Assembly: GCF_023184515.1 (NCBI RefSeq)
Contig: NZ_JAAHBP010000032.1
Coordinates: 29,643 to 93,642 of the forward strand
DNA length: 64,000 nt
Direction of reading: 5' to 3'
From: Streptomyces sp. D2-8
GTDB lineage: Bacteria; Actinomycetota; Actinomycetes; Streptomycetales; Streptomycetaceae
Every line of letters starts with the position of its first letter. Position 1 is the stretch's first letter. Under the pieces are notes generated by a model. That model was not told where the DNA came from. It did not search any database and was given only the letters and a program-made list of their open reading frames with translations. The position numbers were made by a program, and so were the translations under genes. Below, piece by piece: positions 35,631 to 43,853 of this stretch.

Positions 35631-36035
35631 CTCCCCCCGACCACAGCAAGGCGCCCGCTCACCGTCCGCCTCCGGTGAAGGTCTTCGTTCCGGGGATGGT
35701 GCCGCCCCTGGTGCAGCGAACCGTGGGATGGCCGAGTGTCGGGGGGATCCTGCCCGGCCGCCTTCCGATCCGCGAAAGGGCAACGCGATCAGCAGCAGGG
35801 TGTCGACGAAAGGGCTGCGTAGGCGGCCATCCGGCGACAGTCGGCTTCCCCGCCACTCCCGACGGCGGACTCGGGAGCCACGGAGCGATGGCTCAGGGGT
35901 GCCGGCAGGGCGGCGCGAAGGGGGGCGGCGGCTCTGGCTGCGGTGTTCCCCCGCAACCATGGTGGCGCTAACTCCACCTCTTTCAGGGGGTGGACGCCAT
36001 TATGCCGCCGGAGACGGATCTGGATACTGGGCCCC
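35631..36035. other. about 400 bp without a gene, upstream of the desaturase
   Basis: No motif-bearing frame. The last 60 bp are A/T-richer and should contain the desaturase promoter. Confidence 0.35.
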
Positions 36036-37094
36036 ATGACTGAATCAACGGTGCTTCCGGTGGACCCGCCGATGCAAGGAGAAGGACAGAAACAGAGGGG
36101 AAGCGATTTCTCTGAATTGTCTCGGCGCATAGCCGAGGCCGGGCTTCTCCGGCGCCGTCCGTTGTATTACACGGTTCGTTTCGGACTGGTCGCCCTCGCT
36201 CTCGCGGGGTGCGTCGGCGCGTTTCTCGCGCTGGGGGACAGCTGGGGCCAGATGTTCGTGGCCGTCGCCCTGGCCGTGGTCTTCGGCCAGCTCGGACTGG
36301 CCGCCCACGACCTCGCCCACCAACAGGTGTTTTCCCGCCGACGGGCCAGCGAGGCAGGCGGACTGCTGGTCGCCGATCTGTTGCTGGGCATGAGCTACGG
36401 GTGGTGGATGAACAAGCACACCCGGCATCACGCGAATCCCAATCACGAGGGAAAGGACCCGGACGTCTCGCCGGACATTCTCGTGTGGTCGCACCGACAG
36501 GCGCACAAGGCCAGGGGCTTGCCACGTTTCGTCGGAAGGCACCAGGCCGCGCTCTTCTTCCCGCTGCTCACCCTCGAGGGTTTGAATCTGAGCTTCAGCA
36601 GCCTCCGGGCTCTGAAGGGTCCATCGGTGAAAAGGCCCGCACTTGAGGGCACGCTACTTGTAGCGCATTTTGTCATCTATTTTGGCGGCCTGTTCACGCT
36701 GCTCTCTCCCGCCAAGGCGCTTCTTTTCCTCGCTGTCCACCAAGGCCTGTTCGGCGTCTACCTCGGTTCGGTGTTCGCCCCCAACCACAAGGGGATGCCG
36801 ATGATCGAAGAGGGGACCCGGCTGGACTTCCTGCGCCGGCAGGTCCTCACCTCGCGCAACGTCCGGGGCGGCGCACTGGTCGACGTCTTCATGGGCGGGC
36901 TCAACCACCAGATCGAGCACCACCTCTTCCCCAGCATGCCGACACCTGCACTCGCCAGGGCGCAGGTCATCACTGAGCGGTACTGCGCGGAGCTGGGCAT
37001 CCCGTACCACCGGACCGGGCTGATCGCCTCGCACCGGGAGGCGCTGCGCCACCTCAGGAGTGTCGGCGAGCCGCTGCGCACCCCGGCGGGCTGA
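36036..37094 (+). CDS. membrane fatty acid desaturase
   Basis: The 352-aa protein carries the three His boxes of acyl-lipid desaturases: HDLAHQ (about residue 90), HTRHH (about 130), and HQIEHH near residue 290 followed by LFP. The HQ at the start of the third box is typical of front-end (delta-5/6-like) desaturases; no cytochrome b5 domain is fused. Hydrophobic pairs at about 47-90 and 200-245 place the di-iron site on the cytoplasmic face. The ATG at 36036 follows a weak ribosome site. No ferredoxin or reductase gene is adjacent. It probably adds a double bond to membrane fatty acids. Confidence 0.87.
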   Translation: MTESTVLPVDPPMQGEGQKQRGSDFSELSRRIAEAGLLRRRPLYYTVRFGLVALALAGCVGAFLALGDSWGQMFVAVALAVVFGQLGLAAHDLAHQQVFSRRRASEAGGLLVADLLLGMSYGWWMNKHTRHHANPNHEGKDPDVSPDILVWSHRQAHKARGLPRFVGRHQAALFFPLLTLEGLNLSFSSLRALKGPSVKRPALEGTLLVAHFVIYFGGLFTLLSPAKALLFLAVHQGLFGVYLGSVFAPNHKGMPMIEEGTRLDFLRRQVLTSRNVRGGALVDVFMGGLNHQIEHHLFPSMPTPALARAQVITERYCAELGIPYHRTGLIASHREALRHLRSVGEPLRTPAG

Positions 37095-37399
37095 CCCGGC
37101 GGACGACCCGACCACGACCAGACGGCCTCAGGACGAGGGGTGGCGGTGTGGAGTCAGTGGTGCACGAAGACGAGGCCGCCCGGTGGCCGGCGTCAGCGGC
37201 GGGGACCTGGACCTGGTCGGGACCTGGTTGCCCAGCCTGCGGCAGCCGGCTCGACCTTGGCCTTGACGTCGGCGAGCTGTTTGGACAGGATCTGCGGCGG
37301 CTTCCGGTGACCGGTCGGCGGCCCGCGCCTGTTCGCCTGCGCCGAGGTGAACGAACCGCTCGGGCGGGCTGCTACGCCCACTGGCATGGGGTGACAGTG
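37095..37399. other. about 300 bp convergent space, no gene
   Basis: Lies between the convergent desaturase and DUF1048 operon. No motif-bearing frame or perfect long hairpin was found. Confidence 0.35.
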
Positions 37400-37726
37400 C
37401 TACTTGTCGGCCGTACCGGGTTCCCTGCTGATGGACTCCTGGTAGGCGTCCGCATAGGTGCGTGAGTCCTTGACCAGGTCGTCGCAGAACGCGGCGATGT
37501 CGCTGCCGATGAGTTCTGACACCCCCTTGCCCGCGGTGACGCCTTCCTCGAAGAAGTCAACGATCCCGGGGAGCAGGGGTCCGTCAGGAAGGTCGATCGG
37601 TCCGACCTTGAACAGGTACTTCTGCATCTCCTTGTAGACGATCTGGTAGTCCGGCGGGAGCGCCTTGACCCGAGCCATGTGCGCCCGCCACTGCTTTTTG
37701 CCCTCGATGATGTCCTGGATGCCCAC
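37400..37726 (-). CDS. DUF1048 protein (second copy of the PadR operon)
   Basis: The 108-aa protein reads GIQDIIEGKKQWRAHMARVK, ALPPDYQIVYKEMQKYLFKV and VTAGKGVSELIGSDIAAFCD, a helical DUF1048 domain. It starts with GTG one base after the stop of the first DUF1048 gene, so translation is coupled. DUF1048 proteins commonly sit downstream of PadR regulators; their role is unknown. The two copies differ in sequence but keep the GxDI..FC core near the C-terminus. Confidence 0.75.
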   Translation of the reverse strand: MGIQDIIEGKKQWRAHMARVKALPPDYQIVYKEMQKYLFKVGPIDLPDGPLLPGIVDFFEEGVTAGKGVSELIGSDIAAFCDDLVKDSRTYADAYQESISREPGTADK

Positions 37727-37727
37727 G

Positions 37728-38084
37728 TCAGCCTCCCAGCCGGCTCAATTTCCTTGCGACGTTCCTGTTCAACTGCTCGCGCCATCGGTCGCGATGAGTC
37801 CGGGCCCCTGCTCCGCCGGCCAGCGCCGTGCAGAAGCCCTGGATGTCGTCGCCGAGCACCTCGTGGACGCTCTGCCCGTCCGCTGCCGACACTTCGAGCA
37901 GCCCCATGGCGGAGTCGAGGATCGGTGTCAGGTTGCGGCCGGTGAAGTCCCCGTAGGGGAAGAGGTGGGCGACGATCTGGTCCCACGCCTCCCGGTAGTC
38001 GTCCGGCAGAGCCTCGGCCCGGGCTTCGAACGCCTTCCAATCCCTGGTGATATCGCTGCCTGTGACGGTCTCCCAGAAGTTCAT
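37728..38084 (-). CDS. DUF1048 protein (first copy of the PadR operon)
   Basis: The 118-aa protein reads NFWETVTGSDITRDWKAFEA, ALPDDYREAWDQIVAHLFPY and VHEVLGDDIQGFCTALAG, the DUF1048 helical fold. Its ATG overlaps the stop codon of the PadR gene by four bases (38081-38084), and its own stop is one base from the next start. The three genes form one tight operon. A paired pseudo-duplicate arrangement suggests a heteromer, which is inference. Confidence 0.75.
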   Translation of the reverse strand: MNFWETVTGSDITRDWKAFEARAEALPDDYREAWDQIVAHLFPYGDFTGRNLTPILDSAMGLLEVSAADGQSVHEVLGDDIQGFCTALAGGAGARTHRDRWREQLNRNVARKLSRLGG

Positions 38085-38407
38085 CTCCCGCCCTCCTTGA
38101 GCCTGTCGATGCGTGATGAGACGTACTGCCATTTGGCCCAGAACTTCGCGAGTTCCTCGCGTCCGGCGTCGTTGAGCGCGTAGAACTTGCGCGGCGGACC
38201 GACCCCGGACGGGCGTTTCGTCACCTGGACGAGTTTGTTCCTCTCCAGCCGCAGCAGGATGGTGTACACCGTCCCCTCGACGACGTCGGCGAAGCCGAGC
38301 TCGTTCAGCTGGCGGGTGATGGCATACCCGTAGGTTTCCTCGCTGCCGATGATTTCGAGCACGCACCCTTCGAGCGTGCCCTTCAGCATCTCCGTCAGGT
38401 CGTCCAT
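38081..38407 (-). CDS. PadR-family transcriptional regulator
   Basis: The 108-aa product is a complete PadR: TEMLKGTLEGCVLEIIGSEE, TYGYAITRQLNELGF, VVEGTVYTILLRLERNKLVQ and PPRKFYALNDAGREEL. PadR proteins are winged-helix repressors with a C-terminal dimer helix. Two dyads (38431-38446 and 38450-38464) lie right upstream of the start, so it probably represses its own operon. The effector is unknown. Confidence 0.87.
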   Translation of the reverse strand: MDDLTEMLKGTLEGCVLEIIGSEETYGYAITRQLNELGFADVVEGTVYTILLRLERNKLVQVTKRPSGVGPPRKFYALNDAGREELAKFWAKWQYVSSRIDRLKEGGR

Positions 38408-38430
38408 CGCGAGCCCTCCGCACCCTCAAC

Positions 38431-38464
38431 GGTACTGCGTAGTACCGAGTACCGCTATACGGTA
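38431..38464. promoter_or_regulatory. double PadR operator candidate
   Basis: GGTACT-N4-AGTACC (38431-38446) and TACCG-N5-CGGTA (38450-38464) are two perfect dyads 3 bp apart, 24 bp upstream of the PadR start. Spacing of the two centres fits neighbouring PadR dimers. Confidence 0.65.
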
Positions 38465-38650
38465 TCACCGAGTAGTGGAGGATGTCGGCGCGACGGTCTT
38501 GCCTTCTGCGGACTCGGGGCTTCCCCTACCGCGCTTCCACGACGAACGGACCAACGTACCGACCACTTCGCGGATGAGACCTAGAGCATGTCTCCTTGGC
38601 CGTAGGGACGTTGATCTTGTGAGTTCGGCCCCTGTGAGTAGGAGCGCCCC

Positions 38651-38815
38651 ATGATTCGTCCCATCCACTGCGCTATCGCGCTGGCTGGCTCAGCTGTCCT
38701 GATCGTTGGAGGTGCCGCGGTGGCAACTGCGGCTGACACGCCTGGATCCTTCGGTCCGGCGGGTGCTGCCGGGTACGGGGGTGCTTTCGGTCCGGCGGGA
38801 GCCGCCGCGTACTGA
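38651..38815 (+). CDS. tiny secreted peptide with FGPAGAA repeats (54 aa), inside the IS
   Basis: ATG 38651 has TAGGAG six bases upstream. Residues 1-28 are a signal peptide (Arg3, hydrophobic core AIALAGSAVLIVGGAAV, cleavage near TAA-D). The mature part is about 26 residues and consists of two near-copies of G-(S/A)-FGPAGAA-(G/A)-Y ending exactly at the C-terminus. There are no cysteines after the signal. It is read on the opposite strand to the transposase and lies between the transposase 3' end and the left IS terminus. Family unknown; too short to appear in most gene calls. Confidence 0.6.
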   Translation: MIRPIHCAIALAGSAVLIVGGAAVATAADTPGSFGPAGAAGYGGAFGPAGAAAY

Positions 38816-38841
38816 CCTTCCTCACGGCAGGCGTAGAGCGC

Positions 38842-39703
38842 CTACTTTCGTCGACTCCAGATCAGGATGGCGGCGAGGTGGAGTGCGGCCTGGTAGGCGA
38901 TGGCGAGCTTGTCAGTTCGCATGGCCAGGCCGCGCCACTGCTTGAACCGGTTGATGCATCGCTCGACCGCGTTGCGTTGCTTGTATACCTCGGCGTCGAA
39001 GGCGGGCGGGCGCCCGCCCGTGCGGCCTCGCCGCAACCGGTGAGCAACCTGGTCTGACGGCTGAGGAATGACAGCGCGGATCCCACGGCGGCGCAGATGC
39101 TTCCGGATGGCGCGGGATGAATACGCGCGGTCCGCCAGGACGGCCTCCGGACGAGTCCTCGGTCTCCCGGAACCGCTACGCGGAACCCGGATGGCTGCCA
39201 TGACGACTGGAAAGCCGGCGCGTCACCCGCCTGGCCTGCTGTGACGCGGAGGGCCAGAGGCCGTGCAAGGCTGTCGCTGGCGAGATGGACCTTTGCGCTG
39301 AGGCCGCCGCGGGATCGTCCCAGCGCATGGTCGTCAGGTTCGGCCCGGTCCGGCGCCCCCTTTTCCTGGCGCCAGCCGCGTGCTGGTGGGCGCGGCAGAC
39401 GGTGGAGTCCACCGACACGGTCCAGCCGATGTCCTCGGCATCGTCGGCTGCGGCCAGGAGCGCAGCCAAGATGCGTTCCCAGGTGCCGTCCACGGCCCAC
39501 CTGATCAGTCGCTTGTGAGCGGTCTGAAACGGACCCAGTTCGTCCGGTAGGTCCCGCCAGGGCGAGCAGGTGCGGTACTTCCACGCGATGGCCTCAAGGG
39601 TGCGGCGATGGTCGGCCCACCGCCGACCGCGGACCGGATCGGCTGGCATCAGCGGCTCGATCCGGTCCCACATCGCATCAGTGATCACTAAACGGACAGA
39701 CAC
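38842..39703 (-). pseudogene. IS5-family transposase, three frames
   Basis: The first frame (39703 downwards) has SVRLVITDAMWDRIEPLMPA, RTCSPWRDLPDELGPF and the first catalytic block VSVDSTVCRAHQHAAGARK. A second frame continues RSRGGLSAKVHLASDSLARP. The third (39201-38842) has VLADRAYSSRAIRKHLRRRG, the second Asp region, and GGRPPAFDAEVYKQRNAVER with the terminal Glu block. One shift near HAAGARK fits the programmed -1 frameshift of some IS5 elements; the second cannot be normal. The element is probably inactive. Confidence 0.8.
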
Positions 39704-39740
39704 ATCCGGTCAACCGACCAACCGATCAAAGGGACACGCT

Positions 39741-40073
39741 CTAGTACCGGAAGCTGTAGTACGCGGTCCAGTTGTAGGTGGCGGCCCCGGGGCCGATCAG
39801 AGCCCTGGAGCCGGAGCATCCGAACTCGGTGTACACGGTGAGCCATTCCCCTGTGTTGTTGTGGGGCTTGAAAGCGACTGTGTTACCACCGAAGTTGCTG
39901 CACGTGCCACTCGGCGGGTTTCTCCAGGTCCACTGAGTGCCCTGGTCTCCCTGCCAGGTCAGAGTGCCGGTGGCGGCTTGGGCGTTGGTGGACAAGCCGA
40001 CAACCAGCATGGCCGAGGCCGCCACGGGCGCGGTGACCGAGCAGGCCTTTTTGACCCACTTCTTGAAAGTCAT
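39741..40073 (-). CDS. secreted protein of unknown function (110 aa)
   Basis: ATG 40073 has GAGGA upstream. Residues 1-33 are a signal peptide (KKWVKKACSV, hydrophobic core, cleavage at AQA-A). The mature 77 residues are rich in Trp, Tyr, Asn and Gly, with two cysteines (GTCSNFGG and EFGCSGS) that could pair. The pattern TLTWQGDQGTQWTWRNPPSG recalls small beta-sheet secreted proteins of streptomycetes. Its TAG stop lies in the CTAG that borders the IS5 element at 38585. I assign no function. Confidence 0.7.
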   Translation of the reverse strand: MTFKKWVKKACSVTAPVAASAMLVVGLSTNAQAATGTLTWQGDQGTQWTWRNPPSGTCSNFGGNTVAFKPHNNTGEWLTVYTEFGCSGSRALIGPGAATYNWTAYYSFRY

Positions 40074-40339
40074 AAGAATCCTCAGTTCGCACGGTTCCCC
40101 AACCGGGGATCGGCGGCAAGAAGATCACAGAGCTCCAGTTCGTAGGGGTCACTTCGCCGAGACGACCACCCAATCGGCTCAATAGGCGCCGGCATTGGCT
40201 ACGACTCCGACCCCAGTTGGCGGCGCCGGCCTGGCACCGGGGCCCGTCGCGCTGGAACCCGTGCAGGGTGTTCACCCACACGCGATCACGGCCAACGGCT
40301 GGCCCCGCCCGCCGCAAGCCAGGTGGTCTTGCTGGTCAG

Positions 40340-40475
40340 CCCGCTGCTGGAGCAGCCGATCAAGCAGTGGCGCGGCCTGGCCACACGGACGGACAAACTC
40401 GGCATCGCCCACCAGGCCGCACTCCACCTCGCGGGCATCCTCATCTGGACCCGACGTTGACCAAAGAGACAGAAC
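40340..40475 (+). mobile_element. 3' remnant of a second IS5-type element
   Basis: The plus strand reads KQWRGLATRTDKLGIAHQAA then LHLAGILIWTRR-stop (40460), nearly the same as the end of the transposase at 38842 (QWRGLAMRTDKLAIAYQAA). Fifteen bases after the stop is the IS terminus, directly followed by CTAG (40476-40479). The rest of the element is missing. Confidence 0.75.
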
Positions 40476-40997
40476 CTAGACCGCATCGTGGATGACAAGC
40501 TTGAACTCGGCGAGGGTCAACAGACGCGGGACGGCGTCGTTGTGCGTGACACGGAGCGCAACCGGGGTGCCCGGGACAACGAAGATGCCATGGTTCTTGA
40601 CGTAGTACTGGCCGCCGGGCGTCGGCGTGCGGTGCTCGGTCGCCGTGGTGTCGTTGGGGTTGGGCGTCAGGCCCAGCGGGTCACGGACGTACTGGTCGCG
40701 CAGCTCGGTGTAGCCGCCCGCGCCGCTGGCGGACTCCCACTGGATCATCGCGTGCAGATGGCCCCAGCCGGCTTTGGACGGCCAGATCAGGCCGCTACGG
40801 TCGTCTGTCGCCCAGTCACTCACCACGTAGCCGTCCGGCTGGACGGCCTGGTGCATCTCGAATCGATCCGTCGATTCCGCCGCTCCGAAGGGGAACCGGA
40901 CCACCTTGTACGCGGTACCCGGCGATATCAGCTGAGGTGTATCGACCTTGAGAGAGCAGACCTGTAATCCGGCCGCAACGCCACCATCCGTAGCCAT
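40476..40997 (-). CDS. uncharacterised beta-rich protein (173 aa)
   Basis: I do not recognise a named family. The protein is rich in Pro, Gly and Trp and reads like one beta-sandwich domain: GTAYKVVRFPFGAAESTDRF, MHQAVQPDGYVVSDWATDD, GLIWPSKAGWGHLHAMIQWE, YVRDPLGLTPNPNDTTATEH and VTLAEFKLVIHDAV-like ending. There is no signal peptide or membrane segment. The motif string (AxQPDGY.VxxWATDxRSGLIWP) looks conserved rather than random. Its stop TAG is part of the CTAG at the IS5 remnant's end. Upstream (40998-41312) nothing is recognised. Confidence 0.6.
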   Translation of the reverse strand: MATDGGVAAGLQVCSLKVDTPQLISPGTAYKVVRFPFGAAESTDRFEMHQAVQPDGYVVSDWATDDRSGLIWPSKAGWGHLHAMIQWESASGAGGYTELRDQYVRDPLGLTPNPNDTTATEHRTPTPGGQYYVKNHGIFVVPGTPVALRVTHNDAVPRLLTLAEFKLVIHDAV

Positions 40998-41312
40998 AGT
41001 TCAGCATTGCCCACGATCGGCCGACGACATGCCCGCGCCGATGCAGCCCGACCTGCGCCGCGCCCATTCCCGATGCGCCTGTGTGGGGTTCTCGGCGGCT
41101 GTGTGCGCCACGATTCCCTCCGGTCCCTCGACTGGCCTGGTGCGGGGGCTGAGCGGGAGGGCTGGGCCGACCGCGCCGGACGGTGTCGGCACCCTTGCGC
41201 ATCGCGTGGTGAACACCGGGCGGCCCGTTCCGAGGTCGGGCAGACCTCGGAACCGGCCACGCGACAGGGGAGAGCCGCCCGGGTGGCGGCACGGCCGACT
41301 CCGAAGGCTTGA

Positions 41313-41818
41313 TCAGCCCGCCTCGCGCCACCACGCGGGAGACACGCTGAGGCTCCAGACCTCACCCGCCTGCCCCTGGGCCTCTTCGTCCGCGCGGACG
41401 AAGACCCTCACGCCGGACTCGGGCACCCGGTAGCGGTGAATGTCCCCGGCCGTGCCGTCCTCGTCCGGTTCGGGCTCGACCGAGCAGCCGAGCCCGGCGA
41501 TCGCGGCGGCCAGGTCCTCGAAGCGCGGCGAGGGCGCGAAGTCGCCGTACGCGCCGCGCAGGGCCGCCGGAACGGACGACTCGGTGTCCCACCGCAGACG
41601 GTGCACCCGCACGCTTACCCCGAAGCATGCCAGGCGCCGCCCTCCTCCTGGAACGACAGCTCCACGAGCCCGTAGTCCCGGCGCAGCAGGCTCCCGTCCT
41701 CGGTGTCGAGGCAGTCGGCGCCGAGCGTGGTCTCCCACTCGGCCGGCTGCGCGCCGATGCCCACGCCCAACACGTCGCCACGGGCGGCGACGTGGGCGTA
41801 GAAGTCCAGGTCCGACAT
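41313..41818 (-). pseudogene. uncharacterised (immunity-like) protein, one frameshift
   Basis: The first frame (41818-41635) reads MSDLDFYAHVAARGDVLGVG, PAEWETTLGADCLDTEDGSL and LRRDYGLVELSF. Near 41630 the frame shifts and continues CFGVSVRVHRLRWD, FEDLAAAIAGLGCSVEPEPD and GEVWSLSVSPAWW. Joined, about 168 residues give one acidic alpha/beta protein of a type common in Streptomyces and often seen as a solitary immunity-like protein. It starts immediately after the TAG of another frame (RNPQWRFSNDRTAELRALIE), so translation was coupled to an upstream partner now lost. Confidence 0.55.
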
Positions 41819-41930
41819 CTACATCTTCTCCATCGCCTCGATCAGGGCCCGCAGTTCGGCTGTGCGGTCGTTGCTGAAGCGCCACTGCGGGTTGCGACTG
41901 GAGGCCGACCGAATGGGGGCACTGATCGTT
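41819..41930 (-). pseudogene. 3' end of a lost upstream partner gene
   Basis: On the minus strand the residues SSRNPQWRFSNDRTAELRAL then IEAMEKM-stop lie in frame up to the TAG at 41819-41821, directly followed by the ATG of the immunity-like gene with zero spacing. No start codon or recognisable domain is found upstream. A toxin tail is conceivable but unproved. Confidence 0.35.
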
Positions 41931-42007
41931 TCAGATTGAGGACGGCATGGGCGGCGGAGACGGATGAGGCTGGAGGCCAGTTCGAGCAGACCGTGGACGT
42001 CCGGGGC

Positions 42008-42565
42008 CTAACGCAGGGCGGCGGCAACGAGGCCTTCGAGGGCCTCGCGCGGTACCTCGCCGCCACTCACCAGGCGGTCGAAGACCAGTCCATCGATGCA
42101 GGTCAGCATGGTGTGAGTGCGATTCTCTACGTCCGTCACGCCGTGCGTGGCGAGAAACAGGCGGACGGCCTCGCGGCCGGCGTTCTCCCGGGGTACGAGG
42201 ATCTCGCGCAGCTCACGGTCACGCACGCTCTCGACGGTGCAGGCGTAGCGGGCGAGCGAGCGGCGGCGACCCTCACCGGTGAGGCGCTGTCGGGTGAGCA
42301 GCACCATGCCGTCCACCAGTTCCTCGACGGTGCGCAGGGGTGGAAGTTCCTCGGCCATCGTTTGCAGTTCCACCTGGTCGAGTTGGACCAGGCGTGTGAC
42401 GAGTCCGGTGAGCAACGCGGCTCGGGTGCGGAAGTAGGCCGACGTGGTGCCAGGCGGCATGGTCGCTTTGCGGTCGACTGCACGGTGGGTCAGGCCTCGG
42501 ACCCCTTCGTCGGCGAGTACGTCGAGAGCCGCGTCCGCGAGGAGGGTGCGCCGATCCGAAGCCAT
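42008..42565 (-). CDS. TetR-family regulator of the FAD-monooxygenase
   Basis: The 185-aa protein has the HTH RRTLLADAALDVLADEGVRG, LTHRAVDRKATMPPGTTSAY, and a C-terminal ligand domain. It is divergent from the FAD-dependent monooxygenase at 42636. The 70-bp space contains two dyads, one a perfect 24-bp palindrome. This is the standard layout of a TetR repressor controlling a flavin hydroxylase (compare the rifampicin or tetracycline monooxygenase divergons), so it probably responds to the enzyme's substrate. Confidence 0.87.
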   Translation of the reverse strand: MASDRRTLLADAALDVLADEGVRGLTHRAVDRKATMPPGTTSAYFRTRAALLTGLVTRLVQLDQVELQTMAEELPPLRTVEELVDGMVLLTRQRLTGEGRRRSLARYACTVESVRDRELREILVPRENAGREAVRLFLATHGVTDVENRTHTMLTCIDGLVFDRLVSGGEVPREALEGLVAAALR

Positions 42566-42573
42566 GAATCCTT

Positions 42574-42625
42574 TCTACACCTGTAGAGCCTCGGATAAGG
42601 TCACCTTCTACAGATGTAGAAGGTG
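42574..42625. promoter_or_regulatory. two TetR operators, one a perfect 24-bp palindrome
   Basis: TCTACA-N2-TGTAGA at 42574-42587 and a perfect palindrome at 42602-42625 sharing the same TCTACA-N2-TGTAGA core. Core centres are 33 bp apart, three helical turns, so two dimers would bind one face of the DNA. Confidence 0.8.
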
Positions 42626-42635
42626 GGGCTTTGTC

Positions 42636-43793
42636 ATGGTCAACACGGCAGTAGTGGTCGGAGGGGGCATCGGCGGGCTGGCCGCCGCGATCGGACTGCG
42701 CCGCATCGGATGGGAAGTAACGGTTGTCGAGCGCGCATCCATGCTCGAGGACGCGGGGGCGGGCATCTCACTGGCCGCCAACGGTCTGCGGGCACTCGAC
42801 GAACTCGGCGTCGGCGAGGCGGTACGGGATGCCTCGCGGGGCCAGTACAGCGGCGGTACTCGTACGCCACAGGGTGCTTGGCTGGCCCGGATGGACGGCT
42901 CGGCGCTGGAGAAGGCGGTGGGCACGCCGATCATGGGCATTCCCCGCTCCACCTTGCACGTGCTGCTTCGCGACTCCCTGCCCGCCGAGGCCCTGCTGAT
43001 CGGCTCGGAGGCGGACTCGGTCGAGCAACCCAGCCCCGGGGCGATTCGAGTCGACTGCGGCGACACGGTCCTGGACGCCGATCTGGTGGTGGCGGCGGAC
43101 GGCATCGGGAGCAAAGTGCGCAGCCATCTCTTCCCGGCCCACCCCGGCCCGGTCTACAGCGGCTCGACGGTGCTGCGCGCCATCACCGAGCAGGCGGTCG
43201 ACCTGCGCACCGACTTCGAGCTGACCTGGGGGCAGGGGGCCGAGTTCGGGCACATCGCCTTCCACGACGGACGGGCCGAGTGGCATGCCGTCCTCAACGT
43301 CCCCGCCGGGACGCGGGTCGCCGACCCACTGGACGAACTGCGCAGACGGTTCCGCACCTGGCACGGCCCGATCCCCGCCCTGCTCGACGCGACCCGACCC
43401 GCGGCCGTACTGCACCACGACGTCAACGAACTCCGCTCACCACTCCCCTCGTACACGGTCGGCCGGATCGCGCTGCTCGGCGACGCGGCACATGCGATGA
43501 CCCCCAACCTCGGGCAGGGGGCCTGCCAGGCGCTGGAGGACGCGGTCACCCTGGCCGCCGTGCTCGCCACCGAGTCCACCGTTGAGGCCGCGCTCGCCCG
43601 CTACGACGCCGAGCGCCGACCGCGGACCCAGGCCGTCGCGCGGGCCGCCCGGCAGACCGGGCGGATGGGCCAGCAGCTCTCCCACCCACTGGCCGTCGCC
43701 CTGCGGAACACAGCGATGCGGCTGACGCCCTCCCGCGCCACAACGCGCATGATCCTTCGGCACCACACCTGGGTGCCACCACAGCTGAATTGA
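42636..43793 (+). CDS. FAD-dependent monooxygenase (group A flavin hydroxylase)
   Basis: The 385-aa protein has the FAD-binding GGGIGG motif at residues 9-14 (TAVVVGGGIGGLAAAIGLRR), the DG motif (VVAADGIGSKVRSHLFP, about 155) and the GD motif GDAAHAMTPNLGQGAC (about 280). It is a single-chain flavin hydroxylase similar to salicylate/para-hydroxybenzoate and to antibiotic-inactivating monooxygenases. The divergent TetR gene and operators suggest induction by an aromatic or polyketide substrate. Substrate not readable from sequence. A GTG/ATG further upstream would overlap the operators, so ATG 42636 is preferred. Confidence 0.87.
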   Translation: MVNTAVVVGGGIGGLAAAIGLRRIGWEVTVVERASMLEDAGAGISLAANGLRALDELGVGEAVRDASRGQYSGGTRTPQGAWLARMDGSALEKAVGTPIMGIPRSTLHVLLRDSLPAEALLIGSEADSVEQPSPGAIRVDCGDTVLDADLVVAADGIGSKVRSHLFPAHPGPVYSGSTVLRAITEQAVDLRTDFELTWGQGAEFGHIAFHDGRAEWHAVLNVPAGTRVADPLDELRRRFRTWHGPIPALLDATRPAAVLHHDVNELRSPLPSYTVGRIALLGDAAHAMTPNLGQGACQALEDAVTLAAVLATESTVEAALARYDAERRPRTQAVARAARQTGRMGQQLSHPLAVALRNTAMRLTPSRATTRMILRHHTWVPPQLN

Positions 43794-43853
43794 CTCGCCG
43801 CCCGCAACGACCGGCCGGTCAGCAGACCCGATCCACTCCAGGGCACACCTGGG

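Larger units (their letters stand above)
38585..39740. mobile_element. IS5-type insertion element flanked by CTAG duplications
   Basis: CTAG occurs at 38581-38584 and 39741-39744, as a 4-bp target duplication. Ends are imperfect inverted repeats: AGCATGTCTCCTTGGCC (left) and AGCGTGTCCCTTTGATC (right, minus strand). The left terminus also matches the end of the IS5 remnant at 40458-40475. The transposase lies on the minus strand. About 240 bp separate its stop from the left terminus, whereas the remnant at 40.4 kb has only 15 bp there; this extra DNA carries a small secreted-peptide gene. Length is 1156 bp. Confidence 0.65.

Noticed and set aside
38585..40475. Composite transposon made of the two IS5-type copies around the secreted protein gene
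   Set aside because: The second copy is only a 3' remnant and no duplication flanks the outer ends; each end is better explained by separate insertions at CTAG.
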